This document shows positions 45,099 to 56,375 of a stretch of DNA of 64,000 nt, piece after piece. Position 1 is the first letter of the stretch. Every line of letters starts with the position of its first letter. This DNA comes from Flabesymbios commensalis (taxonomy: Eukaryota > Annelida > Polychaeta > Terebellida > Flabelligeridae), in the NCBI GenBank assembly GCA_964017125.1, contig OZ024916.1, positions 3,042,817-3,106,816 on the forward strand, given 5' to 3'. The notes beneath the pieces were generated by a model. It saw only the letters and a list, made by a program, of their open reading frames with translations. It did no database searches and had not been told where the DNA came from. The translations under genes and the position numbers were made by a program.

Positions 45099-45227
45099 TG
45101 AATATAAATATTATTCCACAAATAGAGCAGACAAAGCGCGAGGAAAGGCGCGAATATGTGTTGACTTTCTGGTCCCTGCGAAATAGACGCGAAAGCCTGA
45201 ATATATACTTGTAAAAAGGAGAATCTG

Positions 45228-45313
45228 ACTCGATGTTGGTTTAGTGTTGGGCCGGTGTCGCAGACGGCGGGCCAACATTAAACCAGCATTGGGTTACTGT
45301 GTCGTGTGGGATA
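45228..45313. repeat. Family D hairpin
   Basis: GGTTTAGTGTTGGGCC / GGGCCAACATTAAACC arms round GTGTCGCAGACG. Confidence 0.65.
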
Positions 45314-45369
45314 TGCTCTCAATATATAGTCAAAGAAAATCAAATATTATATTTAGAAAAAGAGTCCGC

Positions 45370-45665
45370 TCTATCGATATGATAGATAGATATTTATTGA
45401 AATCAAGAAAAGTCATTGCTGACTTATTTGTCATAAAAATGATAGAATATATGTACATGTACATACAAGGTGGTTAACTTGCTAAAATCACACGACAATT
45501 TACATAGTATCACATACAGAGGTAAAATCATGCTAAACGGCATTGCCATAGTAAAACACTGGATATTGCGATAAAATAACAGATAATTGATTACTACTTG
45601 AACAATAAATGTGAACGTAGGGGGTCTATCTCTTTGTTATGTATATTCACTTCAGGTAAAATAAA
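45370..45665 (-). mobile_element. Dispersed repeat family Q
   Basis: Inverted relative to 10840-11165, sharing TGTACATGTACATACAAG-like and GCTAAAATCACACGAC blocks. Confidence 0.55.
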
Positions 45666-45714
45666 GGGATTAATTATAAATACATTTATACCACAGTTTA
45701 TATATATAATATAT

Positions 45715-45790
45715 ACTGCCATGCAAAGCTAAAAGGCAGTAAAGTAAGCAGATATTGTCTTTTAGCTTTGTTCGGCAGTATTGATATTCA
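45715..45790. repeat. E-type hairpin variant
   Basis: TGCCATGCAAAGCTAAAAG pairs with CTTTTAGCTTTG..GGCAG, an arm type seen only here. Confidence 0.55.
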
Positions 45791-46167
45791 TTTTAGGCTA
45801 AATGAAACGATTAATGAAAGTAGTAGATAGACGTTGACTCTTCATATTCATTTAGGTGAAATTAAAAGATAAATAACAGTTAATGTCAAATAGTATAATT
45901 GCTAGTTAACACGATCGAAAATATGCAATTACTAATTAAAAAAGTTAAGTAAATTAGCATTATTTAAGAATACATCATTCTGTTCAACATTTATTTCTAA
46001 TTTACAGATTCCACTGTATCTGAAGTATTACAGACCCACTTAAATGACGTCTTGGTCGAAACGTGATGTTAAGCCACAGTTTGACCAACTGGTATTATAT
46101 TTATGTAGGCCTATGTATATAATGATACTCTTTTTTTAGTAGCGTCATGTATTTTTTTCTATAAAAT
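45791..46167. other. AT-rich stretch
   Basis: Nothing recognised. Confidence 0.5.
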
Positions 46168-46496
46168 TAAAATACACTGGTGACGTCAGTCTATTGCTAA
46201 AACAGTACATTCGGGATCTACGAATCTACTGTTGTCTCAGGTCGGTCACAGTATACAGGTTTTACCATGTCACTGTATAACTGCATGGCTAATGTTTCAC
46301 TTTTACCATGCTAACTATCAATTGTTTTCTAAATTGTGTCTATATCAAATCTTGAGATGAGCCTATTTCGTGTATTTTAAGTCGAGGAAAGACCTCAATT
46401 ACAATAGATTCGTAGATCCGAATATACTCGGCGCTGCGCGCCTCGTACATTCGGATCTACGAATCTATCGAATTTCGTTTTTTCTCCTTGACAGAG
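46168..46496. mobile_element. Family M element
   Basis: It starts near GACGTCAGTCTATTGC, has a hairpin at ATCTACGAATCTACTG and ends with the long palindrome GATTCGTAGATCCGAATAT / ACATTCGGATCTACGAATC. A second copy lies at 58561-58840. Confidence 0.55.
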
Positions 46497-46725
46497 ACTC
46501 TCTCACTCAAACAACAACAACTTAAAGTGGGTGAAAATTACTCATATTTGCTTAATTTGAGACAAGACTGAAATATTATTATATTAACCATAGAGACCGA
46601 AGGTTTTTACAATTTGAAATCGCCATTAATGTCTTAGTGAGTGAATACCTATGTTATGGGGTCTACGGCTATTATCATTTTCAACAATTTCAGCTGAAGA
46701 TGGTCCCCGCGCTTAATAAAATACT
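46497..46725 (+). mobile_element. Pieces of families B and A
   Basis: 46500-46565 has one B arm and TACTCATATTTGCTTAATTTG. 46572-46725 is a family A body lacking its palindrome. Confidence 0.5.
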
Positions 46726-47225
46726 CTATCTGTCTGGATATTACATCATTTAAGTGATACCTCCAGCTGCTCACTACAAACATTCACTCGTTTATTCACT
46801 GACCATTAACAGGATCAGTGTAAAACTGATCAAATAGCGTAGCCTTTCACTGATATTGCATATTATTAGCAGTAATTTTATATTCATATTTTGATTTTGC
46901 AGATCTGCACCTGGCCTAGATAAAATAGCTCAATCGGATGATGCAAGGTAGGCAGTTTGAAAATAGGGATAAAGATTTTTGTGTTGTGACTGCTATGTAG
47001 ACTTTACCAGGATCTTGCACCTGACCCTCAGCGGGATATCTACCCCCCTCCTTATCCCACGGGATCCCTACCTCCCCCCTTCCTCCCACGTGATGCTTAC
47101 CTGGACCAGAACGTCTAAGCACCACGCAGAGAACCTGAAGTCGGTGGGCGGAACCGGAAATCGGGGCGCGGGATCGATATTGGCGGTGATCGCGCTGAGG
47201 ACTCGCCGACCCAGTAAAAAAAGAA
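46726..47225. other. Low-repeat stretch, GC-rich toward its end
   Basis: 47030-47215 is GC-rich (GGGCGGAACCGG, GGGGCGCGGGATCG). Overlapping open frames on both strands show no known family. Confidence 0.35.
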
Positions 47226-47322
47226 ACATTCACCCAATGCCGGTACAACGTTGGGTCACCGTCTGCGACGCTGGCCCAACGTTGTGCAAGCATTGAGCGA
47301 GCGTCTCTTGTTTGCTGGGGAG
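47226..47322. repeat. Family D hairpin with variant arms
   Basis: CAACGTTGGGTCA / CTGGCCCAACGTTG carry CGTT where other copies have TATT/ATGTT. Confidence 0.65.
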
Positions 47323-47810
47323 CTGCGGCGGAAACGGACACGGCAATAAAAAGTCAATACTCGCGGATTCTGATGACAGTTTTTAGCGGCGTGATTATTT
47401 CAGGAAATTTGGTGATTTCATGCAAGCCGCAATGCTTCGAGTGCGAATTACTTCCTCATTTTAATGATAAAATAATACATTATGATGATAAATGATTCGT
47501 TTTGTAAAAAATACAATATGAGCACAAGTCCTTTTTTACAAAATGTATTATTTTATTGTTCAGAGTTAAGAAAATGCTCAGTTCTGAGAATTTCGCTCAA
47601 CCGGTAACTTTTAAAAAACGTCTCATTTTATCAATGAAATGAATAAATAATTTACAGCAATGCACATTTGCCGATTTAGCCGACAGTCTGCTGTTTATTG
47701 TAGCAGGCTGATTGTATGGGTAGGGAGGGGTGGTCCCATCTGCATGAGTAGAACATTCTCTCTTCTAAAAATTACTTTTAACTGCTGATTTATAGACAGT
47801 TATGTCATGT
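47323..47810. other. AT-rich stretch
   Basis: Nothing recognised. Confidence 0.5.
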
Positions 47811-47955
47811 GTGATGTGTGAAAAAATACAAACAGTGTTCATTTTTTTGGGATAAGGGCAAATACTGCACATGTAAAATAAATAAGGTGTGAGCCTTTGG
47901 ACGAGTGCTGTATTTTCCCATATCGTACTCAAATGAACACCGTTCGCATATCATA
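47811..47955. repeat. Family F palindrome, single
   Basis: ACAGTGTTCATTT...AATACTGCAC pairs loosely with GTGCTGTATTTTCCC...AAATGAACACCGTT. Confidence 0.6.
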
Positions 47956-48295
47956 TACATTATTTGATTATTTTAAATCTATAAACTACGCTGCGCATTG
48001 CAAAGACAAAAAGCTGTAACTCCTTACATTAGAAATCAGCAGCTATACTGTAATTTGTCTTTCTGTGGTAAAACAAAAAAATGTTTTCTCGATATAAGAG
48101 CGTATACAAAGATGAATATGTTACTATACTACATTCCTAATATTTAGTTGTTATACCTGCGATATTATCACTTAACCATAGAAAATACACTACAGAGATC
48201 AAGTAATGAATTTGTGATAAAATTATTCTTATATGATTAAATATTAAATATAGCATTATAAATTAGAGGCAATTCAGCTTACAAAGGTAAACTGG
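47956..48295. other. E-type hairpin and AT-rich DNA
   Basis: CAAAGACAAAAAGCTGTAAC at 48000 pairs with the ATACTGTAATTTGTCTTTC near 48050. No gene. Confidence 0.45.
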
Positions 48296-48550
48296 TTAAT
48301 TTTACCCCTCTCAGCGCGGGGACCGACTTTAGACGTCAGAATCTGACGTCTATCGTCATAAGATTCTGACGTCTAAAGTTGATTTTCGCAATGAAAGAGT
48401 AAAAACTTTATAATGGCCGTAGATTCATAACATATGTATTCAAATGAAGCGGAAAGAGCTAACTAAGACATATATTGCAATTTCAAATCGAAATAACATT
48501 TTTTGACCTGCATAGTTCAAATAAAACTATTACAGCGTTGTAAAGGTTAA
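48296..48550 (-). mobile_element. MITE family A, complete copy
   Basis: TTAATTTTACCCCTCTC to TTGTAAAGGTTAA. Confidence 0.7.
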
Positions 48551-48579
48551 GGGCAATACACCGTTCACAGACAAACTGC

Positions 48580-48811
48580 TTAATTTTGAAGTGTCAGAAT
48601 CTGACGTATGTAGATATTCTGACGTATAAACATGATAAAGACGGTCCCCGCGCTGAAAGAATCAAAACAATTATAATGGCCGTAGACCCATAACATAGTT
48701 ATTTAAATAAATCTCAAAGAGCTAACTAAGACATTCCTGATGATTTTGAATTGAACAAAACCCTTTGGTCTCCATGGCTTGCACAAAATAATTCGGCGTT
48801 TTAGGGGTTAA
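48580..48811 (-). mobile_element. MITE family A copy
   Basis: Shortened hairpin with GACGTATG / GACGTATA, full body, end TTTTAGGGGTTAA. Confidence 0.65.
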
Positions 48812-49440
48812 CATGTGAGAATCTAGAGTAGTTTTGTAGAATACGCACTGTTTCTCACATTCTGTGCTGTGGTTTTCACTATGAGCCGTATATCGGTATC
48901 AGCCCATATCGCACGCTAGCTGTAGATTGAGCACAATGTATGGTAGTCTAGTATTAGGTGTGAGAAAATACAAACGTTGTTCATTTTTCGTGCGTTATGT
49001 GAAAATACAGCACATTTTCAATGAATAAGGTGTTCGCCTAAAGGCTCAAACCTTATTCATTGAATGAGTGCTGTCCTTTTCCATATCGCACTCAAATGAA
49101 CACCGTTTGCATATCTTCTTAGTTAACAAACATTTTTTTTAGATAGAGATAACTTTACTTCTCCCTCTTTGTCATGCTGACAATCTAGATATGAGAGATG
49201 ATATGCAAAAGGTGCTCATTTGAGTGCGATATGGAAAAGGACAGCACTCGTTCAATGAATAAGGTTTGAGCCTTTAGGCGAACACCTTGTTCATTGAACA
49301 TGTGCTGTATTTTCACATATCGCATGAACATTGAGCACCACTCATATTTTCTCACATGATCAAGTCACACATGACATATGCTGCCATCCATTGTGCTCAA
49401 TCTAAAGCTAGTGTGTGATATTGGCTGATACTAATATAGT
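48812..49440. mobile_element. Family F compound palindrome of about 600 bp
   Basis: Two hairpins face each other. Outer arms include TGTAGATTGAGCACAATG / CATTGTGCTCAATCTAAAGC. Each arm contains its own inner palindrome (CAATGAATAAGGTGTTCGCC / AAACCTTATTCATTGAA). The centre is about 49128-49190. Confidence 0.7.
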
Positions 49441-50555
49441 AAGTAAGTGAGTAATCTTTCTTCAAGTAATATAAGGCCTAGATGCCCTTTATACACAGCA
49501 TATAGTATCAAAAGCATATTACGTTTGTGTGTAGCACATTTCATATGATGGTTATTTTATTAAAAAGAAAATTTCATACAACAGCAGGTGTGTTTTTGAG
49601 CTCGAAACTATAATATACATAATATGGGAGATCTTGTATCAAGTCAATCTTTTAGCGGTCATAATCTCTATAAAATTTGAGTAGGTAATAACATTACCCG
49701 AAGGGCCCCAGCTCGCGGGAGCGATCTCTTACAGCAACGGGTGTCAGCAAGGAAAGGCCAATAATCTAATGTTTACAGTGTTAGATTGAATATTTCGTCG
49801 TCTGTGTTCATGGGCGCTGACATCTTGTTTCCTGATTAGTATTGTTGAGGTCAAAGTTCAGCCTTCCCTACATACTTACAGAAAAAAATCTATGGTCAAA
49901 GTCCCTGATTATCGCCGATGTGAATGTATACACCACCTGGCGAGTAGAAAAATTCCCTGCGAGATCCTTTCCCTTACAAAGTTATTTAAGACCAAACTCA
50001 CTGACAGTTCATTTAGTCTAGTTCAACAACATACTTGGACGACATCTAAAAAATTTGCTTCCGTTTTTATTTTTTTAGACACTGACGATGTAGATAACAC
50101 TTGATTTTTGTAAATAGTAGTGTAATCTAACTCAGTGTTGCAGGGCCCAATGTTTGTTTGGTTTGTTAGACTTTCGCTAGCTCGCAAATGGGCGGCCTGG
50201 GCCTTTCAACAATATATGGATTACTCAACACCCTGCGGCAGGGCCTGCCATTTGTTGTGTAGTGCGTTATCCTCACGTTACATTGACTTATACTTAGGCC
50301 TATAGCCTATGTCATTACATGAGCCCCTACTTTAGTTCATAATAATAATTCCGCTCGTTTTCTAGGCATGCCTATTCATATTATAGCACCAGATGTTTTT
50401 TTAGATATTTTTCCCTAATAGTATTATAACGCGGACAATGCAATAAAGAATGATACTAGTCCTCAATAACTACATTTCCATTATATTCACAAAATATACC
50501 AATGAACGTCTTATAGTGAAAGCCACAGCACGGAGTGACAGATGTATTTTTAATC
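49441..50555. other. Low-repeat stretch
   Basis: Two GC-richer patches (about 49690-49860 and 50110-50300) are free of the repeat families. A 70-residue open frame at 49892-50104 has no recognisable relative or splice support. Confidence 0.35.
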
Positions 50556-50950
50556 ATCGCATATCTCACGGGGACATTAACCGTCAGCAGACTGGCGTAT
50601 AAACAGGACACACACATGCTGACGTCGCGTCGGTGACGTTCGGCAGATTCCGGGCGATTCCGTGAGACAGTCGGCATTCCTCGGGTGTTTAATGTGAGAA
50701 TTATTGGTCTGCGAGTAACAATGGCCGCCGTGACCCCCTGAGCCCCCTAGCGAATGCCATTCACACCACAATTGCATAATATATTATCGCCCATTCCGCG
50801 AGCATTCTCTACGGCCCGTGCTGTGTCAATGGCCGTTGTTTGTTCAGATAAATGCTCGCTGTTTATTGAAGCCGCTGAGTATTTGTCTCCTGTTCCGTTG
50901 ACGGAAAACCGCGTGTTATTCTATATATAACACCACCACCTGTACCAACA
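50556..50950. other. CpG-containing low-repeat island, possible conserved non-coding DNA
   Basis: Contains TGACGTCGCGTCGGTGACG, ATGGCCGCCGTGACC and ATTATCGCCCATTCCGCG with AT-rich homeodomain-type words. No coding frame or repeat explains it. Confidence 0.3.
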
Positions 50951-51027
50951 CAGAAACACAAAGACAAACAGCAGTAACTACTTACTTTTCAAGTAAGCTG
51001 TTACTACTGTTTGCCTTCGCTGGGCAG
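50951..51027. repeat. E-type hairpin, nearly complete
   Basis: AAAGACAAACAGCAGTAAC pairs with GTTACTACTGTTTGCCTT, joined by CTTACTTTTCAAGTAAG. Confidence 0.7.
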
Positions 51028-51354
51028 CTACAGACAAATATTTTGATTTGGTACCGTTTGTGAAAGAATGCCTCCCCCCATTGGTGGATTGAAGGATGAT
51101 TAGACACGTATGTCTACAATGACCGGGCGATAATGAGGGATACTCTGATGTCAACCAAATCCTATGGCGCATCTCACTAAAACTAATAAAATTAACATTA
51201 TCCTAACTTTCTCTCATTTCCATTAAAAAAGCTACTAGATTTAGGCTACCTAAGTATCCTATTATTAAGTATTTTAACTTTTCTAATGAGAAACAGTGAC
51301 GATAATCCTACTTTAATGACGAGATAATTGCAGGATTCTCCCGCCAAGTTATCT
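51028..51354. other. Unannotated stretch
   Basis: A block near 51195-51290 (AACTTTTCTAATGAGAAAC) recurs near 29975. Confidence 0.4.
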
Positions 51355-51550
51355 TTTTTTAAATTTGTATCCACTTGAAGTTGTGTCTCGCTACCCCGAC
51401 CCACAACTTCAAGTGGGTGAAAATTACTTACATTTGTCTAATTTGAGACCAAACACCTCAATGCTTAAACACGTATTTTGTTCCCAATAGCGTCAATAAC
51501 GGTCATTTAATCGGCTGGCAAACAAGATTAAAAACGACTATTGCCTGATG
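51355..51550 (+). mobile_element. MITE family B copy
   Basis: Arms CCACTTGAAGTTGTG / CACAACTTCAAGTGG, tip TCTCGCTACCCCGACC. Confidence 0.7.
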
Positions 51551-51756
51551 TCGACTATAGGCCTAGTATACTATAATGTGCACATTAGTGACCTGATTGC
51601 GCTTGTATAAAAACAATTTCAATAAATTCTAAAAGAGTGTAATATAGGCCTACACGATGTGATTTAAGGAACCTAAATATTGGAAATCCAAGTAGTTTTA
51701 AGTCACTTTAACAACGGATGAATAAATGTTTAACAAATTGGTATAATAATAGTACC

Positions 51757-52165
51757 AAGCCTTAAAGCGCTATACTATAAATAATTTACTTTTTTAACCA
51801 CTTGAGGTTGTGAGTCGCGGTACCTCAATTGGGAGACAATTACTCATACTTGTTTAATTTGAGCGCAAATATTTGCAAATCTCGCTTTTTAAACACACAT
51901 CTCATTCATAATAGCAGTTATTTAACCTGCTAGTAAAAAGATAATAACAGTTTTAGGGGTCTTGTCAAGGTAAAAAAATTCAAAAAAAACTCGGATTGGC
52001 CAGACCACACCCACCCCCCTATCTAAGTATTATTAAACATGTTTAAAAAGAAAACAAAAAAACAAACAAAAAAACATACAAAAAAAAGAGTTGGGGCTTG
52101 ACCCATGCACCCACTTTCAGGATTTTTTCAAACTTGACAAGACCCCTTAGGTGTGCAAGGGTTAC
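51757..52165 (+). mobile_element. MITE family B split by a Harbinger-like MITE
   Basis: GCCTTAAAGCGC start, eroded hairpin, TTTAATTTGAGCGC body. The last bases (AGGTGTGCAAGGGTT) lie beyond the insert. Confidence 0.6.
51956..52146. mobile_element. Harbinger-like MITE (191 bp)
   Basis: GGGGTCTTGTCAAG and CTTGACAAGACCCC form perfect 14-bp ends, flanked by TTA on both sides. TTA targets and GGG-starting ends are typical of PIF/Harbinger. The interior is A-rich with AACAAACAAAAAAACA. Confidence 0.7.
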
Positions 52166-52470
52166 CCAGAGCTCTATTATTAATGATATGATGAAGCCAG
52201 ATCACAGTGTAGCCGGTCAGTGAGCTTTCTTGTCGTCGTACATTATTTAATAACGTTAGTTCAGGGGTGACCTGGACAAGCTAAAGCCCTTACGGCCGTG
52301 AAAATGTCACCAGCACACGCCACGGGCGTAACTAACGACTAGGAGCGGAAGTTAATGGCGACAGGAAGACATCCGTTAGGTCACTGGACATGCGCAGTGG
52401 ATACGTTAGGTCACTGTACATGCGCAGTGCATTTTCACGGTGGTGCCTGACACGCAGCGTGATTTGTATG
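52166..52470. other. Low-repeat stretch with a paired motif
   Basis: CGTTAGGTCACTGGACATGC followed by GCAGTG recurs 30 bp later (52374-52399, 52404-52429). Each carries an NRF1-like CATGCGCAGTG half. No gene. Confidence 0.45.
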
Positions 52471-52471
52471 G

Positions 52472-52572
52472 AAAGCAAGACGTTGATCCAATGCTGGTTT
52501 ATTGTTGGTCCAGCGTCGTAGACGATGGACCAGCAATAAGCCAGCATTGGAACAGCGTTTTATGTTTGCTAA
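52472..52572. repeat. Family D with variant arms
   Basis: GGTTTATTGTTGGTCCA pairs with TGGACCAGCAATAAGCC. Confidence 0.75.
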
Positions 52573-52581
52573 GATTAATAA

Positions 52582-52680
52582 GAACGTCCCAGCAAAGGCA
52601 TAATGTTAACCCAATGTTGTCTTATTGTTGGGCCACCGTCTGCAGCGCTGACGCAGCATTAAACCAACACTGGCAAGTAA
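52582..52680. repeat. Family D, second copy
   Basis: CCCAATGTTGTCTTATTG and GCATTAAACCAACACTGG arms. Confidence 0.6.
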
Positions 52681-52764
52681 TTCAAGGCGGTAAAATATAC
52701 TCATATTTGATCAATTTGAGACCAATTAATTGGAAAATATTTACAACAAACAAAGGACTATCTC

Positions 52765-52964
52765 TTATGTATGCTGCTGAATTGTTTTTCTATATTTACT
52801 TGATGAATTTCCAATATTTGTCGTCATTGTCGTCAAATGACGGAAAGTATTGAACTATTTTATTAACTGGGCATCGATCACGAGCTGTTTTATTATTTTT
52901 ACTAACATTTTACAATAGCCACACATGAGTTATTGGGACTCTACATACAATAGCCCCACATGAG
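52765..52964. mobile_element. Family L-like fragment
   Basis: GCTGAATTGTTTTTC and ATTTGTCGTCATT ... AAATGACGGAAAG remain of the palindrome. Confidence 0.45.
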
Positions 52965-53142
52965 TTAACCCCTTCAGTGCGTGAACCGACTTTAGACGTC
53001 AGATTCTGACGTCTAAAGTCGGTCCCCGCCTTGAAAGAGTGAAAGTATTCAAACGAAGCGGAAAGAGCTAAGTAAGACATTTATGATAATTTCCAATAAA
53101 AAAAACTCAGGTTAACAAATATTGCAGAGCTCCAAGGGTTAA
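52965..53142 (-). mobile_element. MITE family A, short copy
   Basis: TTAACCCCTTCAGTGCG to TCCAAGGGTTAA. The hairpin is reduced to GACGTCAGATTCTGACGTC. Confidence 0.7.
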
Positions 53143-53585
53143 GACATTCTTAAAACGTTTATATACAGTCCTAGCAGCACAGGGGGTTAACGTATCTAAT
53201 TTTATTATTCCAAGACCAATTTTTAAACTTTTACCACAACCAGGGGGTTAACAAACTGAATTCCCTGTTTATTTCGTGCCATAATCTGACAAATGAGATG
53301 CTCAGCTATAAAAACAATAACCAGGTTTGCAGGGAGAAGTTGATGAGTGTATTTTTATATCGCTTATTAACTCGGTGTCAGGGGGTGGAGAGGGAGGGGG
53401 GGGGTGACAAATGATGAGTGATTGTGATGAATCACAGCTAATCATTTCAGTGTTTTTATTTTTTATTAATTTATATTTTATTTTTAATTGGACTCTTTTT
53501 ATAGGTTTAAGTCTGACGGACGTGACACACCCAGACAACAAGTAAAACACCGCGTGGCACTACAACCTTTATCATTACAATCAGA
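53143..53585. other. Unannotated stretch
   Basis: A G-rich run lies at 53386-53406. No gene recognised. Confidence 0.45.
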
Positions 53586-53852
53586 TGGGGAAATATGGGC
53601 AAATACAGCACTCGTCCAACGAAGAATGTGTGAGTATTTAGGCGAATACTTTGTTCATTGGTCTTGTGCTGTATTTTCTCATATCGCACGAAAAATGAAC
53701 TACGTTTGTATTTCATTACGTGATCATGACAGAAATGACTGCTATACATTGCAGTTTAAACCAGAGCAAGAGTGTGATATCAACAGACTGATACCGACAT
53801 ACGTCTCAAGGTGAAAACCACTGTACAGAGTGTGAGAAAGTGTAAATATTCC
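53586..53852. mobile_element. Family F half-element
   Basis: AATACAGCACTCGTCCAACG / TTGGTCTTGTGCTGTATTTT hairpin followed by GTGTGATATCAACAGACTG and GGTGAAAACCACTG. The 108-residue open frame through it follows the repeat and is not taken as a gene. Confidence 0.6.
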
Positions 53853-54384
53853 ATTTGGCCCAGGTGTGCAATCATTTTATATACACGTTTTAGATGAAGA
53901 AACAAAATACAATGTCTATTTAATTTATTTGACGTGCAATTAAATGCGAAAATTACCCACTCTCAAAAGACTGTAATGATAATTACACGTTTAATAATAC
54001 ATGTTTTACCTTACCCTGAAATACTTAGGGATACATTTCATTAATATCATAATATACTAGTGTTATTTTTCTCGTTTCTAAGTAAATAAAAATGAAAATG
54101 CATAATAAATTAAAATTCAAAGTCCTTTACTCCATTAAATTGATAGAAACGTAAAGGATAATAATAAATTGTTAGCTTATTAACGCCTACAGTTGTTCTG
54201 AACTATAACTTAAAGTTGTGTCTCGCTACAGCGATCCACAACTTGAAATGACCGAAAATGTATGTACTTGTGAAAGTCCTTACATATATTTGTGTTTCAA
54301 GATTGAAGACACATTTTATTTTTAAATCGTGTTATACAGGTGCTTAAATGAAAACACAGCCTGTCTCCTGTAGTGGAAATCAGT
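53853..54384. other. AT-rich stretch with a B hairpin piece
   Basis: 54205-54255: AACTTAAAGTTGTG, tip TCTCGCTACAGCGATCC, CACAACTTGAAAT. Otherwise nothing. Confidence 0.5.
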
Positions 54385-54617
54385 GCTTGTGTTGCTGAAT
54401 TGTTTCATTTGTATCTTCATCATGTAAAATTTCCAGCTTCAAATGACAAAAAAAATTACATTTATAAAAAAAATAGCCATCACCAATATTGAATTATTGG
54501 ATTAACCAAGCATCTATCAGAAACTATTTTATCAAATTTAGTGATGTTTTTATTGATCTAAAAATATATTTGAAACCGTATATATTGAATTGTATCTGAA
54601 TCAGCATCAGGTGTTCA
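54385..54617 (+). mobile_element. MITE family L copy, eroded
   Basis: GCTGAATTGTTTCATTTG, ATTTCCAGCTTCAAATGAC, then AATATTGAATTATTGGATTAA and AACTATTTTATCAAATTTA as in the copy at 953. Confidence 0.55.
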
Positions 54618-54855
54618 TTAACCCTTTCAGCGCTGGGACCGTATTTATACGTCATAATCTGACGTCTATGGACGTCAGCTTATGACGTATATAGACGGTC
54701 CCCGCACTGAAAGAATAGAACATTCATAATGGCCGTAGACCCATAACATAGGTATTAAAATGAAGCAGAAAGAGGTAACTAAGCTAACTAAGATGATTTC
54801 GAATTGAAAAAAAATACTTCGACTCCATGTTTTAATAAAAAATAATTCAGCATTA
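54618..54855 (-). mobile_element. MITE family A with variant arms
   Basis: TTAACCCTTTCAGCGC start. TATACGTCATAA pairs with TTATGACGTATA, a paired change from CAGAA/TTCTG. Confidence 0.7.
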
Positions 54856-55146
54856 GATATGCAAACAGTGTTTTTTTGAGTGCGATATGGGGAAATACAG
54901 CATTCTTTCAATGAATAAGGTGTGATGTGAGCCTTTAGGCGAACACCTTATTCATTGAACATGTGCTGTATTTTCACATATCGCACGAAAAATGAACAAC
55001 GTTTGTATTTTCTCACACGATCAACTCACACATGACATATCCAACCATACATTGTGCTCGATCTACAGCTAGAGTGTGATATGGCCTGATATCAATATAC
55101 GTCTCATAGTGAAAACCAATGCACAGAGTGTGAGAAAAAGGGTTAA
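54856..55146. mobile_element. Family F half-element
   Basis: CAATGAATAAGGTG ... CACCTTATTCATTG hairpin, then TGTGCTCGATCTACAGC and GTGAAAACCAATGC. It may lie within the end of the preceding family A copy, since AAAGGGTTAA follows. Confidence 0.6.
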
Positions 55147-55877
55147 AACACAGCATGTAGTGGACATCAGTGCTCTAAGGGTTAATGGGAAGATGCTGAA
55201 TCTATCTGAATCAGCATCAGCAGCTTTATAGATCCCTGCTACACAACAAAGGTCTGGTGACATATTAAAATGTAGTGGACTCCGCCCTAACAAAGTCACA
55301 TCGTCATATTTCAGCAATTAATTTATCTGATGTTTTACTTGACTGGACTTAACATGACAGATTGTCTTTTGTCCCGGGCTTGTTTTTTACATAGTTCTCG
55401 CTTCTGGTCTGTCCACAATATTCCTGTTTTTGTCTTATTGGCAGCAGATAGGTGAATATGCTCAGCTACCTCATCGAAATTATGTTCCACGTTGAATATT
55501 TTGAATAAAATTAATTAAATAAAATATGATACAAACCATCATTAATTTCTGATGATTTGTTTTCATCTGGTAAATTTATGTGAATACCAGAAGATTGCTT
55601 ATCTAGGTAAGTCGGGGTAAGTATCCTGGAGAATGCTTGGTGAAATCGAGTGGATCTGATAAGTGAGATGTACACCTGCTGCATACACAGGAAAGGAGGG
55701 TTACATATGGGACAGAATTAAAGCTAGTTTATTAATAAAAAAACTCACCTTAATGTATGGGCTGTGCCACCAGAAAGTGATGCCCAGTATAATCCATGTG
55801 TTTAATCCAATGTGCTTGGAGAGTATGTACTGGTTTAGAGAGTATGGTATATCCAAAAGTTGAACGAGCACAAGACG
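55147..55877. other. Unannotated stretch
   Basis: Nothing recognised. Confidence 0.45.
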
Positions 55878-56115
55878 ATATATTCCTAATGGCTGGATCA
55901 TCCATAAATTCTCCACTCTTGGTCACATTGTTTTCTCAGATATCCAAGCCAACGATAGACATTGACAAAATTCTGGTTCAATTGGCCAGCGTCGCAGCCG
56001 ATGGACCAACATTGAACCAGCATTGGGTTGAAATCCTGTGTTTGCAGGATATTCCTAATGGCTAGGTAGTGCAATAATTCACCATACATTTTGGGTCACA
56101 TTGCTTCCCATGTTA
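55878..56115. repeat. Direct repeat flanking a family D hairpin
   Basis: ATATTCCTAATGGCT ... GGTCACATTG occurs at about 55878-55935 and again at 56048-56107. The D copy (GGCCAGCGTCGCAGCC, CAACATTGAACCAGCATTG) lies between at about 55962-56047. Confidence 0.55.
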
Positions 56116-56229
56116 TCATTGATATAAGTGTAGATATTGTTATCCCTTGATAAACTTAGGTTTGCCTTTTTTCATTCTGCTGGCTTCGGCAATGTTGTCA
56201 GTTTTAGTCACTATAGTCCAATTCTGTAC

Positions 56230-56375
56230 TGCGTACAATTATGTCCGTCGGAGCTGTACAGACATGGTGTTCCAAACTGTTCGAGGGGCCTGTAGTGTAG
56301 TACATTGTTTCATATGGTGATGTGCAGCATAAAGAACCTTTGAAGTCATTCGATAAAAATAAGGCATAATCCTGT
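56230..56375 (+). mobile_element. SINE-2 fragment
   Basis: TTCCAAACTGTTCGAGG and GCATAAAGAACCTTTGAAG match the SINE-2 body at 39600-39720. Confidence 0.5.

Noticed and set aside
46916-47341. 141-residue minus-strand frame and an overlapping plus-strand frame
   Set aside because: GC-rich DNA open on both strands, partly in a family D hairpin, with no recognised domain.
53488-53814. 108-residue open frame
   Set aside because: It runs through a family F palindrome found in other copies without this frame.
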